Shown here: positions 1 to 8,556 of the stretch, in pieces
Numbering within the stretch: the stretch's first letter is position 1
How the letters are laid out: every line of letters starts with the position of its first letter
Source of the DNA: Bacteriovoracaceae bacterium
Lineage (GTDB): Bacteria > Bdellovibrionota > Bacteriovoracia > Bacteriovoracales > Bacteriovoracaceae
DNA: 52,363 nt
Reading direction: 5' to 3'
NCBI GenBank assembly: GCA_017858255.1
Contig: JAFMBV010000016.1
Span: 1-52,363 of the forward strand
Made by a program: the position numbers and the translations under genes
The notes under the pieces: generated by a model
The model's input: the letters and a program-made list of their open reading frames with translations, nothing else
What the model was told of the DNA's origin: nothing
Databases searched by the model: none

Positions 1-59
1 AGAAGATTGAGAAAATTGTAAGTTACTGTAATTACAAAGGTGCTGAAGGGAGTGATTAT
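1..59 (-). CDS. possible 5' end of a GT2-like gene, cut by the window edge
   Basis: Downstream of the ABC ATPase stop the same minus-strand frame stays open to the edge. It reads ITPFSTFVITVTYNFLNL, and the VITVTYN part resembles the first beta-strand of GT2 glycosyltransferases. No ATG, GTG or TTG is in frame; the only candidates are ATA at 59..57 or the ATC that follows it. No good Shine-Dalgarno is visible. A glycosyltransferase would fit a glycan-export operon, but only about 19 codons can be seen, so this is tentative. Confidence 0.25.
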   Translation of the reverse strand, partial: MITPFSTFVITVTYNFLNL

Positions 60-71
60 CCAATTTTGTCT

Positions 72-872
72 TTACTGACCAGTTTTGTAGCCTCCTCCGT
101 GGAGGGACTTGTAGAGGGCCAGGCCTTTGGTCACATTTTTGCCATCATAAATAATCTTTTTATCACTTAATACAATGGCCCTATTACAGACTTGGCCCAC
201 GAGATCAGCATTGTGGGAGATGAAGAGCACGGCTCCAGATTTCTCAATCACCTTATTCATTCTTTCTTGCATTTTAATTTGAAAGAATTCATCTGCACCA
301 TCATAAACTTCATCAAGAATGAGAAGCTCTGTTGGCCTTGCAGTGACAACAGATAAAAAGAGGCGCGCCTGCATGCCACGGGAGTAGGTAAAAAAGGGAG
401 CTTCAAGAAATTTGCCCAATTCCGAAAATTCAAGCGCCTCTTCAATAACTTCTTTTAATTCTTCTTTATTTAGGTCTGGGAAAATCAGTTCTCCCAAAAG
501 AAAAGCATTTTCTCGACCTGTTAGGGAAAAGTGGATGGCACTGGCCGTAGAAAAGATAGCTTGAATATTTCCCTTTCTTTGAATGGTTCCCTGTTGAGGG
601 AGAATCATCCCTGCAACACATCGGCAGAGGCTGGTTTTTCCAGAGCCATTTTCTCCAATCAAAGCGGCTTTTTCACCGACCTTTAATTCAAAATTAATAT
701 TCTCTAGCACCTTGTGAACCTCTCTTCGGCCAAGAACTGATTGGAGCGGGTGGGTGAGAAGATTTACAAATACATCACGAACCGTATGGCCCTTTTGAAG
801 ATCAAGATCAAAGGAGAGGCTTAAGTTTTCGACTTTTAGAATTTGTGAATCAGATGTAGTAGTAGAGGTCAT
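72..872 (-). CDS. ABC transporter ATP-binding protein, polysaccharide export (Wzt/KpsT/TagH type)
   Basis: This is the nucleotide-binding subunit expected to energise export of a lipid-linked glycan across the inner membrane with the permease encoded just upstream. Visible motifs are Walker A GENGSGKT near residues 73-80, the Wzt/KpsT-style signature YSRGMQARL near 163-171, Walker B LLILDE near 183-188, and the H-loop FISH near 217-220. At about 266 residues it lacks the C-terminal carbohydrate-binding extension of long Wzt proteins, so it is closer to KpsT/TagH. The start is ATG 872, preceded by GGAG and AAAAA; an ATG at 911 lies deep inside the permease gene. The gene overlaps the permease 3' end by about 23 bases, which suggests translational coupling. 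The substrate is inferred from the neighbouring glycosyltransferases. Confidence 0.9.
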   Translation of the reverse strand: MTSTTTSDSQILKVENLSLSFDLDLQKGHTVRDVFVNLLTHPLQSVLGRREVHKVLENINFELKVGEKAALIGENGSGKTSLCRCVAGMILPQQGTIQRKGNIQAIFSTASAIHFSLTGRENAFLLGELIFPDLNKEELKEVIEEALEFSELGKFLEAPFFTYSRGMQARLFLSVVTARPTELLILDEVYDGADEFFQIKMQERMNKVIEKSGAVLFISHNADLVGQVCNRAIVLSDKKIIYDGKNVTKGLALYKSLHGGGYKTGQ

Positions 873-1608
873 TTTTTCTCCGATTCCAGTAAATAAAAGA
901 AATGAGTGCAAAACCGAATGAGACTAACGCAGCTTTTCCTAGTGCAGGCCAAAAGAATAGGGGGTCGTAGCCGTAAACGGCACTTCGAAAGGCCTCAATG
1001 AGGTAGAACAGTGGGTTTAGATCAATTACCCAGCGGTACTCTTGGGGGACAAACTCAACAGGGTAAAAGATTGGCGTTATAAAATACATAATATTTAAAA
1101 CAAATGTCAGGACAAACTTTGTGTCCCGATAAAATACATTCATTAAACTGGCCAGAGAGGATATCGCCGCAATTCCTACGAGCAGAACAAGGATCGGCAG
1201 TGGAAGTAAATAAAAGGCCGTGTCGGTATAAGGCGAAAATATTGTCACTGGTATTAGAATGACCAAAAAGGCGACAACAAAATTAATGAAATTATCTAAA
1301 ACCTGACAGAGTATGAGCAGAAAAGGATTGATTCTAAATCCCCTTAAAAGATTATGACTGTTATAGAGATAGGGAATACTCATTTCAAGTGTATTGGTTA
1401 TAAAAATCCATGGAAGTAGACCGCCCATAAGGAAAAGAGAATAGTCGGGGACATCTATTTTTAAAATCTTTCTAAAGACGATACTCTGAACTGAATAAAG
1501 AATAATTGGGTTTAGAATAACCCAGATAAAACCTGCTAAGGTTTTTCGATAGCGGGCCTTCATATTGGCAAATGTTAACGATATAAGTTGGCGTATAAAA
1601 ATTTTCAT
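850..1608 (-). CDS. ABC-2 type polysaccharide export permease (Wzm/KpsM/TagG type)
   Basis: This is an inner-membrane permease of 252 residues with about six hydrophobic segments. It starts with a short cytoplasmic stretch and the RYRKTLAGFIWVILNP motif near residues 19-34, typical of Wzm/KpsM/TagG permeases (YR.S.LG..W...P). Length fits the family. It is followed by the overlapping ATPase gene and preceded, with only a six-base gap, by an S26-like peptidase gene, so the three probably form one minus-strand operon. It probably exports an undecaprenyl-linked polymer made by the glycosyltransferases of the island; that role is inferred from position. Confidence 0.9.
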   Translation of the reverse strand: MKIFIRQLISLTFANMKARYRKTLAGFIWVILNPIILYSVQSIVFRKILKIDVPDYSLFLMGGLLPWIFITNTLEMSIPYLYNSHNLLRGFRINPFLLILCQVLDNFINFVVAFLVILIPVTIFSPYTDTAFYLLPLPILVLLVGIAAISSLASLMNVFYRDTKFVLTFVLNIMYFITPIFYPVEFVPQEYRWVIDLNPLFYLIEAFRSAVYGYDPLFFWPALGKAALVSFGFALISFIYWNRRKNDLYYYI

Positions 1609-1614
1609 ATTGAT

Positions 1615-2001
1615 TTAGCTTAACAGAAGAACTTTAAGCTTATGCCAAAAGCTTAATTTTTTATTTTTTATTTTACCAATTATCTCACTTCGTTTGAGCG
1701 GGTAATCTTGATCCCCTGATATTTTTAAAGATCGAGTGATAAATTGATCTTCTATCTTGTCTATTTTTGTCAGGAAATGGGTGTTGAGCCGACCTCCTTG
1801 ATAGAACAAAATGATATCGAATATTTTAAGACCAATTTCTTCATTTATCGCCGTTATGTGGATCTCCTCACCCACAAGGATAAGGGGGCTCATGGAATCT
1901 GAGACTACAGTAAGAGTCTGATCTCTGCCTGAAGCTAATTTCCTTTTGAGAACTTCTAAATCAAACTGTGAATTTTTTGAGGAAGAAGGTTTGTGTTCCA
2001 A
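1615..2001 (-). CDS. S24/S26-family peptidase-like protein, Ser-His type
   Basis: This 128-residue protein resembles the catalytic core of signal-peptidase-like S24/S26 proteins. The SDSMSP motif near residues 34-39 provides a candidate nucleophile (Ser36). Then come an acidic box (FDIILFYQGG), NTHFLTKI with a histidine at 75 in the general-base region, the KISGDQD box near 93-99 and EIIGKI near 106-111. A His instead of Lys in the base position resembles SipW/ER-type signal peptidases. There is no N-terminal membrane segment, but the C-terminus (LSFWHKLKVLLLS) is amphipathic. Start is TTG 2001 with AAGGA five bases upstream. A related protein lies at 10316-10699. Proteolytic activity is inferred; a non-catalytic role cannot be excluded. 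Confidence 0.7.
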   Translation of the reverse strand: MEHKPSSSKNSQFDLEVLKRKLASGRDQTLTVVSDSMSPLILVGEEIHITAINEEIGLKIFDIILFYQGGRLNTHFLTKIDKIEDQFITRSLKISGDQDYPLKRSEIIGKIKNKKLSFWHKLKVLLLS

Positions 2002-2032
2002 AGATTTCCTTGATTTATAGAGGATTAGACAA

Positions 2033-2061
2033 TTGGTTGGGTTCTAAACCCATGATATCAT
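2033..2061 (+). promoter_or_regulatory. probable sigma-70 promoter of the glycosyltransferase operon
   Basis: TTGGTT at 2033-2038 and TATCAT at 2056-2061 are separated by 17 bases, and TG precedes the -10 box in the extended -10 position. The next gene starts at 2101, so a leader of about 33 bases is expected. The stretch 2002-2100 separates divergent genes and holds nothing else I recognise. Confidence 0.4.
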
Positions 2062-2100
2062 ATAGTAGTTGTCAAAATATATGAATTCCTCGGACTTGTT

Positions 2101-3423
2101 ATGAAATTAGCTCTCATTAAAAAAAAGGATTCCTCTTTTTGGAGAAGCTGCCAAAGTATTACGAGCAATTTGGAAGAGTCCTATCTTAAATTGTGCCAAA
2201 ATAGTGGCCACACCTGCGAAGTTTTAACTTATGAAACTCATGCTAATAGTCTTGAGTCACACGATCTTGCCACCTTGGTTTTAGAAAAGGGCTTTGATCA
2301 GGTCATATGGCTAGATCATTATCCTCATCCTCAAAACCTCATTAAAGTTCTATTAAAGCATAAAGGAAAATTGCCTAAGTTTATTATTCACCTTTTTGGT
2401 GATTTCATTCTTCAAGCTCCATTGTGGAATAACGTACAAGATGAAATTGAAAAAAGTAATCATGACTTTGAAATGCATTTCGTCTGTGCCTCTCAAAAGC
2501 AGAAAGAGTTGGTCCACTCTCTCTTAAATAGCAGTAATTCTGAAGACGTCTCTGTTATTCCCTTTCCTGTAGATGAATTAACATTTTTCTATAACGAGGA
2601 AGATCGTCAAAAAAGACGAATAGAGCTAGATATTAAAGAAGATGAGACGCTCTTTTTCTATAGTGGTCGCTTAAGTTATCAAAAAAATATAATCGATGCT
2701 ATTTATACTTTTGCTACCTATTCAAAAACGTTTGATCCCAAAGCTAAGTTAATTTTAAGTGGGCCTATGGATGATCTTGGTGTGCCCTATCTCGGTAAAG
2801 AAGCATTAGATGGTACTTTCTTTTTTCATTGGGAAGAGTGCTTAAGAGAGCATACTGATCTCGTCGACAGCAATCGTATTATTTATCTAGGAAACTTAAC
2901 TCATCGTGATTTGGCCGCCACCTATTGTGCGGCCGATGTCTTTCTCTCATTGAGCTGCCATAATGACGAAGACTATGGCATGTCTCCTGCTGAAGCCCTT
3001 TGTAGTGGTTTACCATGCTTACTTACAGACTGGGGTGGCTATGGCTCTTTTAAGGCCTACGCTCCGGATAGCGTTTGCCTAGTACCTGTTTTGCCAGGAG
3101 AGCAGCGTCATGGACCACATCGATCATTGGCCGTTAAGGGATTGGCCTCCCTTGGCACTCCTCAAGACCGAGGGGCTTTGACTAAGCTTTCACATAAGAA
3201 AATGGGAATTGAGGCCGTTTCAAAAGAGCTTGGTGTGTTATGCACAAGTATCGATGAAAATAAAAAACTCTTCGCTGGTTTTAATAAGAAATTTTTTAAA
3301 CTTTGTTCGTTATTTGAGAATAATCCTCGCGCACCCTTTAGAGGACCAAATGGCCAGTATAGTCTCTTCTATCATGAATTATACGGTGCATATTGGAAGA
3401 GTTCTGAGGAGGCCACGAAATGA
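2101..3423 (+). CDS. GT4-type glycosyltransferase
   Basis: This is a predicted cytoplasmic GT-B glycosyltransferase of 440 residues. The C-terminal half carries GT4 landmarks: FFYSGRLSYQKNI near residues 185-197, a YLGNLTHRDLAATYCAADVF segment before the acceptor loop, and an E-x7-E-like motif in DYGMSPAEALCSGLP with the following TDWGG. The N-terminal half is an atypical Rossmann domain. It starts a run of overlapping plus-strand genes: its stop overlaps the ATG of the next gene at 3420-3423. A second GT4 with the same organisation lies at 7175-8554, so the locus probably adds at least two sugars. Donor and acceptor cannot be read from sequence. Confidence 0.85.
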   Translation: MKLALIKKKDSSFWRSCQSITSNLEESYLKLCQNSGHTCEVLTYETHANSLESHDLATLVLEKGFDQVIWLDHYPHPQNLIKVLLKHKGKLPKFIIHLFGDFILQAPLWNNVQDEIEKSNHDFEMHFVCASQKQKELVHSLLNSSNSEDVSVIPFPVDELTFFYNEEDRQKRRIELDIKEDETLFFYSGRLSYQKNIIDAIYTFATYSKTFDPKAKLILSGPMDDLGVPYLGKEALDGTFFFHWEECLREHTDLVDSNRIIYLGNLTHRDLAATYCAADVFLSLSCHNDEDYGMSPAEALCSGLPCLLTDWGGYGSFKAYAPDSVCLVPVLPGEQRHGPHRSLAVKGLASLGTPQDRGALTKLSHKKMGIEAVSKELGVLCTSIDENKKLFAGFNKKFFKLCSLFENNPRAPFRGPNGQYSLFYHELYGAYWKSSEEATK

Positions 3424-4454
3424 CAATAAAGAATAATAACGACTGGTCTGAACTTGATTTCTTTGGTGATAAGGCCAATGAGGAGACCAATTTATTTAAT
3501 AGAAAGATAAGCTGGAATGAAGAAGATCCTTTAGATGAAAAATATATAGAGTTTTTGGCCCCACATTCTCGCCGTTATTTTTCACGCCTAAGGCCTCTCT
3601 TTAGTTTTGAGATTAAGAACCTAAGAAGCCTAAACGGTTTTTCTCACATCTTGTTGAGAGATGGTATTCTTTTTTTACTGAGGTTTTTTCAACGATTTCC
3701 TGAGCCAACGGGGTTTCACTCTTTGCTCTTTATTCAAGAGGATTTGGCGTTTATCGTGCCTGAAGCGTGGTCTTCAAAGGTTAATTTATATAAGACTGTT
3801 ATGTACGAGCGAAAAAATCCCTCTCATCCAGAAAACTTAGTTTTAATTCTTAATCTTCATGAACTCCAATCTCAAGAAATACTTCACAAACTTGTAAAAG
3901 ATAACTCTAACGGTGTTAAGTCTCTGGCCATTCTTCCCTTCTTTAATCAAATGAGGGGAGAGGATTATTTGGACTATAATCGTGCAGAAAACTTAAATGT
4001 ATTAAATGAATTGTTTTCTAACAATGTAGACTTGATAAATCAGACCGATATTGGTTCCTTTAGTGAATCGGAGCATTTCTTTATTAACGGTAACCCACAA
4101 ATGATTTATTATTCAGATTCAAGCCTCACTCATAATTTTCTGCGCAGTGGTTGGACAAGCCCAGTTTATGACACCATACCTAAGGGAACTGATGATGTAG
4201 TAAGTCTTAGTCCTTATCATGGAATGAAATTATCGAATTATAAGGTTCCTTCTTGGCAAGAACCTCTTAGGAAGAGGTTATTTGAGGATTTAAATTTTCC
4301 AAGGGGAGAGTTCTTTTCAAATGAGCCAGCATTAAATCGAGACGTAGAAGATTATTTTAAAATTTTCTACTTCTCTAAGGACCTGCTGCAACTTAGTTAT
4401 GAACTTGGTCGTGAGTTGTATTCTAATAAAAGTGGATCGGGTAGGGCGTTTTGA
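3420..4454 (+). CDS. unrecognised 344-aa protein of the glycan island
   Basis: I do not recognise this family. It is predicted soluble, has no signal peptide, and is acidic at the N-terminus. It has an arginine- and phenylalanine-rich region near residues 45-95 and a conserved-looking late segment (LSPYHGMKLSNYKVPSW near 262-278). The start is an ATG overlapping the preceding glycosyltransferase stop (ATGA), and its end overlaps the TTG of the next gene by four bases, so it is translationally embedded in the operon. Placement between a glycosyltransferase and a nucleotidyltransferase-like protein suggests a role in making or modifying the same product, but no reaction can be assigned. Confidence 0.8.
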   Translation: MTIKNNNDWSELDFFGDKANEETNLFNRKISWNEEDPLDEKYIEFLAPHSRRYFSRLRPLFSFEIKNLRSLNGFSHILLRDGILFLLRFFQRFPEPTGFHSLLFIQEDLAFIVPEAWSSKVNLYKTVMYERKNPSHPENLVLILNLHELQSQEILHKLVKDNSNGVKSLAILPFFNQMRGEDYLDYNRAENLNVLNELFSNNVDLINQTDIGSFSESEHFFINGNPQMIYYSDSSLTHNFLRSGWTSPVYDTIPKGTDDVVSLSPYHGMKLSNYKVPSWQEPLRKRLFEDLNFPRGEFFSNEPALNRDVEDYFKIFYFSKDLLQLSYELGRELYSNKSGSGRAF

Positions 4455-5488
4455 TTAAGAGGTTAGGTTTTTTACAAACACTTGCCGTTAATTTAGGTAA
4501 AATACTTCCTTATAAAATTGGCGAATTATTTTATTTAATACCCTTTTGGATATTTAGACTATTACTAAAAAGCCATTCTGGAACTCTATGGTTTCGCAAT
4601 AGTTTGGCCTTTAAAGATATAATCTTCGGCTTTAGTGATATTGATTTAACTTTCTATTTTGAGTCCAGCTTTGATCGTAAATCTGTTCTTGAGATTGAGA
4701 AAAAACTAAAGCTTCTAAAATATGTATTTCCCCATTTAGGTGAGATCTCTTATTACGATCATGAATTATTAAGTGAGTTTCTTCCTTACGCAAATCCTCT
4801 AGAATTGGCACGAGATCCCATGCTTATAAAAAGAGAAAATTTAAAAGACCATTTATTAATTAATCACTGCGATAAAATTGTCTTTGCTCTTAATTGGTTA
4901 AGAAATGACCTTCATAAAATGAAAAAGTCTTTCTCCAGCAGAGAGAAGAAAATTAAGCGTTTTTTGAGTTCACTGGATATCAAAGAAGACCTTTCTGAGC
5001 TACAAAAGTGGAGTGATGTTCTCTTCGTTGTTCAAAAAAACGTTTTTAAAGTTGTTGTTAAAAAAGAAGAGCTTTTTATTAACTTTTTTGCAAAGTTCTA
5101 TGTGATTGACATTAAGGATGAGCAGTCCATTAATGAGTTCTATAATGAAAACCCTGATCTACGAATATGCTTTTTAATTTGTTATCCACAAATTTGGATT
5201 GGGCCTGCCCTTAAATTTGAAGGTTTTGAGGATGATCTTGACCTGCTGAAAGGATGTTCGGAAGATTTAGTCGCGGTCTTTAAGGCTCAAATTGCTTGGG
5301 AAGAGTGGGGACTCTACGGGCAATGGATGCAATCAGGAAGTGATATTGATTTTCATATTCACGTAGAAAATCTACTTCGCTGTATCAATTACTTTCATAA
5401 AGAAGAAGTTTTTTTAACAAGGGGATTGACGTTACTAAGTTCCCTTCATGAGGAGAATAATCTCTTTGTTGATAGAGATGCTGGTTAA
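4451..5488 (+). CDS. nucleotidyltransferase-fold protein
   Basis: Residues 48-72 contain WFRNSL followed by GFSDIDLTFYF, matching the Pol-beta-type nucleotidyltransferase core: a G-x-S-D-x-D metal-binding motif with Asp63 and Asp65 after a strand-turn. The rest of the 345 residues is helical and hydrophobic near the start (LPYKIGELFYLIPFWIFRLLL). A second SDIDFHIHVENLL motif near residues 297-309 is unusual and may be a repeat of the metal-binding motif or a decoy. Related uncharacterised nucleotidyltransferases occur beside PqqD and S24-like genes in some lasso-peptide clusters (family knowledge). Start is TTG 4451, overlapping the previous stop; the gene ends one base before the carbamoyltransferase ATG. 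Confidence 0.65.
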   Translation: MIKRLGFLQTLAVNLGKILPYKIGELFYLIPFWIFRLLLKSHSGTLWFRNSLAFKDIIFGFSDIDLTFYFESSFDRKSVLEIEKKLKLLKYVFPHLGEISYYDHELLSEFLPYANPLELARDPMLIKRENLKDHLLINHCDKIVFALNWLRNDLHKMKKSFSSREKKIKRFLSSLDIKEDLSELQKWSDVLFVVQKNVFKVVVKKEELFINFFAKFYVIDIKDEQSINEFYNENPDLRICFLICYPQIWIGPALKFEGFEDDLDLLKGCSEDLVAVFKAQIAWEEWGLYGQWMQSGSDIDFHIHVENLLRCINYFHKEEVFLTRGLTLLSSLHEENNLFVDRDAG

Positions 5489-5489
5489 G

Positions 5490-7178
5490 ATGAAATATCT
5501 AGGTTTAGGAAAAAATATTTATAATAGCAATGTCACAGAACTCACGATTGATGACAGTGGTAGTTATGAATGGACAACCTGTCTGACAGAAAGACTAATG
5601 AGAAAAAAGTGGGCGGGTGACTGGCCAAAACTCGCCCTTGAAAAATTAGATGTAACGTCAAAACATTATGAGGGAATTGCAGAAAATAGAGATATTACCA
5701 CACCGAAGTTTATGGAGGATCTTTATCAAAAGAAAGGTCTCTTTTATGAATTGATAAAAAATAATAAGCTTGATCGTTTCTGCTCTCACTTTAATAAGGA
5801 GTTACAATTTATCCCACATCATCTCGCCCATGCCTTTAGTGCTATGGCGCTTATGCCGTATCAAGAAGCATTGATTCTGGTTATGGATGGTGGAGGGAGT
5901 GCTCTTGACGAATATAAGAATGGGCCCTTTGAACGTTTCGGTAATGGAATGGGTGAAAATATTGAGCACACAACATTATTTCATTGGAATGGATCTACCC
6001 TTGAAATTCTTCATAAAGAGGTGCTTCAGTATAGGGATTATTCTGGGATTACTAAAAAGCTAAGCGAAGGAATAGGCTCTTATTATGAAAAGATGGCGGA
6101 ACTTATTTTTAACGATAACCTAAGCTCTGGTAAAGTGATGGGGCTGGCAGCTTTCGGTCAATCAAATTTTAAAAAAGAGGACAATCTTACGCTTCAAAGA
6201 AATATCGACTGGTCGAAATCTTTTAAAGGGCAAAGTAAAAAAGAATGGCAAGAAAGCCCTGATTTAAACTATTGGAAGGATCAGGCAAGTACCGTTCAAG
6301 AGGCCTTCGAGACCAATCTTATGAGAGTTCTAACCATCATAGAAGAAAAATCTCTTAATAATTTACCCCTCGTTTTCACAGGGGGCTGTGCTCTGAATTG
6401 TACTGCTAATTATAAACTCTATAAGAAAAAGGTATTACCTGAAATTTTTATCCCTCCCAATCCAGGTGATGAGGGCATTAGTTTAGGCCTCTCTTTTGGA
6501 AAGGCCTATATCGATCACAATTTGGTACCACAGGTGCGGGGTCACGAAATTCAAACCTCTGCTCTCGGTATAGTCGAGGATTGGTCCCAAAAAAAGCAGC
6601 TCTTTAAGGACTTTTATTGTTACGAGTTAAAAGACTTCAAGAAAGTTGCTGAAATATTAAAATCTGGTGAAGTTGTTGCTTGGTTTCAAGGTCGCAGCGA
6701 GTGCGGTCCAAGGGCACTGGGCCATCGCAGCCTTTTAGTTCGTCCCGATCGATCTGGGGTAAAAGATGAACTTAATAGGACAATAAAGTTCAGAGAAGAT
6801 TTTCGCCCCTATGGGGCCACTATTTTGTGGGAAGAAGGGCATAATTATTTTGCCATTGAAAAAGGTTTTCAAAATCCCTTTATGTCATTTGCTACACCAG
6901 TGAATCAAGAACATCGAGAATTATTAAAAGAAGTCACTCATATTGATGGAACTTGTCGTATGCAAACGATCATGAAGAGTCAAAATGATAGCTTCTATTC
7001 ACTTATTAAGATTTGTTTTGAACTCGGAATGCCACCTCTTCTTTTAAACACGAGTTTAAATATTATGGGAGAGCCAATCGTGGAGTCTCCAGAGGATGCA
7101 TTAAACTTTCTCTCAAACTCTGTTGTGAAATACTTAGTTTTTAATGATGTATTAATCTCAAAGGTAGTATTGAGATGA
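5490..7178 (+). CDS. NodU/CmcH/TobZ-family carbamoyltransferase
   Basis: It probably transfers a carbamoyl group from carbamoyl phosphate to a sugar hydroxyl. The N-terminal Kae1-like domain shows HHLAHAF (metal/adenylate site, near residues 110-116), a following VMDGGGS and FTGGCALNC near 300. The C-terminal YrdC-like domain shows WFQGRSECGPRALGHRSLL and RPYGATI, highly typical of the family. About 562 residues fits. The usual HDxS segment of the first strand is replaced by an IYNSN-containing stretch, so that part is degenerate. I chose ATG 5490 (MKYLGLG), one base after the upstream stop; ATGs at 5448 and 5478 are alternatives. It overlaps the next gene by four bases. Confidence 0.9.
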   Translation: MKYLGLGKNIYNSNVTELTIDDSGSYEWTTCLTERLMRKKWAGDWPKLALEKLDVTSKHYEGIAENRDITTPKFMEDLYQKKGLFYELIKNNKLDRFCSHFNKELQFIPHHLAHAFSAMALMPYQEALILVMDGGGSALDEYKNGPFERFGNGMGENIEHTTLFHWNGSTLEILHKEVLQYRDYSGITKKLSEGIGSYYEKMAELIFNDNLSSGKVMGLAAFGQSNFKKEDNLTLQRNIDWSKSFKGQSKKEWQESPDLNYWKDQASTVQEAFETNLMRVLTIIEEKSLNNLPLVFTGGCALNCTANYKLYKKKVLPEIFIPPNPGDEGISLGLSFGKAYIDHNLVPQVRGHEIQTSALGIVEDWSQKKQLFKDFYCYELKDFKKVAEILKSGEVVAWFQGRSECGPRALGHRSLLVRPDRSGVKDELNRTIKFREDFRPYGATILWEEGHNYFAIEKGFQNPFMSFATPVNQEHRELLKEVTHIDGTCRMQTIMKSQNDSFYSLIKICFELGMPPLLLNTSLNIMGEPIVESPEDALNFLSNSVVKYLVFNDVLISKVVLR

Positions 7179-8554
7179 AGAGAATTATTCTTCTAAAAAC
7201 TGATCAAAACCTGGTATGGACCTCCATGCAGGAAATACTACCGTGTATTTATGAAGCCTGGATGAGCGCTTCCCAACAAATGGATATTGAACTCATCACT
7301 ATTAACGTTGACGAGGAAAGGCCTCAAGCTTTTGTGAAAGAGTTTTTGAGTTGTGATTTAATTGTGGTAACTGCTTTTAATGGCAAAGTGGCCCAGTTTT
7401 TAAGTATTGTTAGAAAACATCTGAGAGTCGATTGTCCTTGGTACTTTTACATGCACAGCTTAGCGACGGTTGGGCTGTGGCCTCTCCATCTCCTAGGGCT
7501 TGGCTACCTTATTAAAACGAATGATACCTTCGTAGGTACTTGTGAGGGGGATGGTTTGTGTTTAAAAGAATCCTACCCCATGGCCGATTACCAAGAGGCC
7601 ATATTCTTTACTGATAAATCTCCCTCGGAATTACCTCAGCTTAAAAAGAAGGCCATTAAAGATATTGTTTATGTAGGAAGGATTTCTCGTCAAAAAAATC
7701 TTCATTCACTTTTAATGGCCTTTAAACTTCTAAAAATGGAAGTTCCAGATATTTCGCTTCACCTTTATGGGAAAGAAGATAATCTCGGTTGCCCAAATAT
7801 GGGACTTAAAAAGCCAGGTTATTTAAGCGAACTTAAGGAGCTCTTAAAAGACCAAAAAATTTCAGATGTTACTTTTCATGGTTTTGTTAACCGAGGCGAA
7901 ATTGAAAAGGAGTGGGTTGATAAGGACTTTGCCTTTTGTAGCCCAAGTCTACACAGTGATGAAAACTTTGGTATGGCCGCCTTAGGGGCACTTGAGCAAG
8001 GCGGGTGCTTAATCCTTAGTGAATGGGGTGGGCATAAGAATTATATTTCTAAATATCCAGAACGGGTCAAAGGTGTTCCCGTTAAGCAGAGTCCTTTTGG
8101 ACCTTTTATCGAAATATCCTCATTAAAGGTGGCGATGAAGGAAGCATTAAACCATGGGGGGGCTAAGTCGACGAGCAACTTTGCGACCAAGGACCATGCT
8201 GTTGAATTAGTGAAACAATTCTTAAATTCTAAACCTAAGAAATCACAATCCCTAATCGCCAATTCTCTTATTGAAGAGATGTTAAAAAGGCGCAAGAAAA
8301 ATGCAGAAGTGAGTGAACTCTATGCTCAACAAGTATTCGAAGGCTTTGAAGATCCTCATGCTCATTTATTTTTTAAATGTTACGGGGCTACCACCATAGA
8401 TAATAAAGAGCTAGCTTTGGACTCTCAACTAGTGCCATGGGCCAGATATCTCGATAATCAAAAATTAATGGTAGAAGTGAATGATCCCCATAAAGGGGAT
8501 TGGAGTGGTAGTGCTCAGGAAGCATTTGAAAACGGTTACTTTTTTAAGAGATAA
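7175..8554 (+). CDS. GT4-type glycosyltransferase
   Basis: This is a 459-residue GT-B enzyme and the last gene of the plus-strand operon. The C-terminal domain shows IVYVGRISRQKN near residues 165-176, LHLYGKEDN, VTFHGFVNR, and the NFGMAALGALEQGG acceptor/donor loop followed by LSEWGGHKNYI. The pattern mirrors the protein at 2101-3423 and suggests paralogous enzymes using related substrates. ATG 7175 overlaps the stop of the carbamoyltransferase (ATGA). The gene runs convergently against the PqqD-like gene with only two bases between the stops. Confidence 0.85.
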   Translation: MKRIILLKTDQNLVWTSMQEILPCIYEAWMSASQQMDIELITINVDEERPQAFVKEFLSCDLIVVTAFNGKVAQFLSIVRKHLRVDCPWYFYMHSLATVGLWPLHLLGLGYLIKTNDTFVGTCEGDGLCLKESYPMADYQEAIFFTDKSPSELPQLKKKAIKDIVYVGRISRQKNLHSLLMAFKLLKMEVPDISLHLYGKEDNLGCPNMGLKKPGYLSELKELLKDQKISDVTFHGFVNRGEIEKEWVDKDFAFCSPSLHSDENFGMAALGALEQGGCLILSEWGGHKNYISKYPERVKGVPVKQSPFGPFIEISSLKVAMKEALNHGGAKSTSNFATKDHAVELVKQFLNSKPKKSQSLIANSLIEEMLKRRKKNAEVSELYAQQVFEGFEDPHAHLFFKCYGATTIDNKELALDSQLVPWARYLDNQKLMVEVNDPHKGDWSGSAQEAFENGYFFKR

Positions 8555-8556
8555 TT

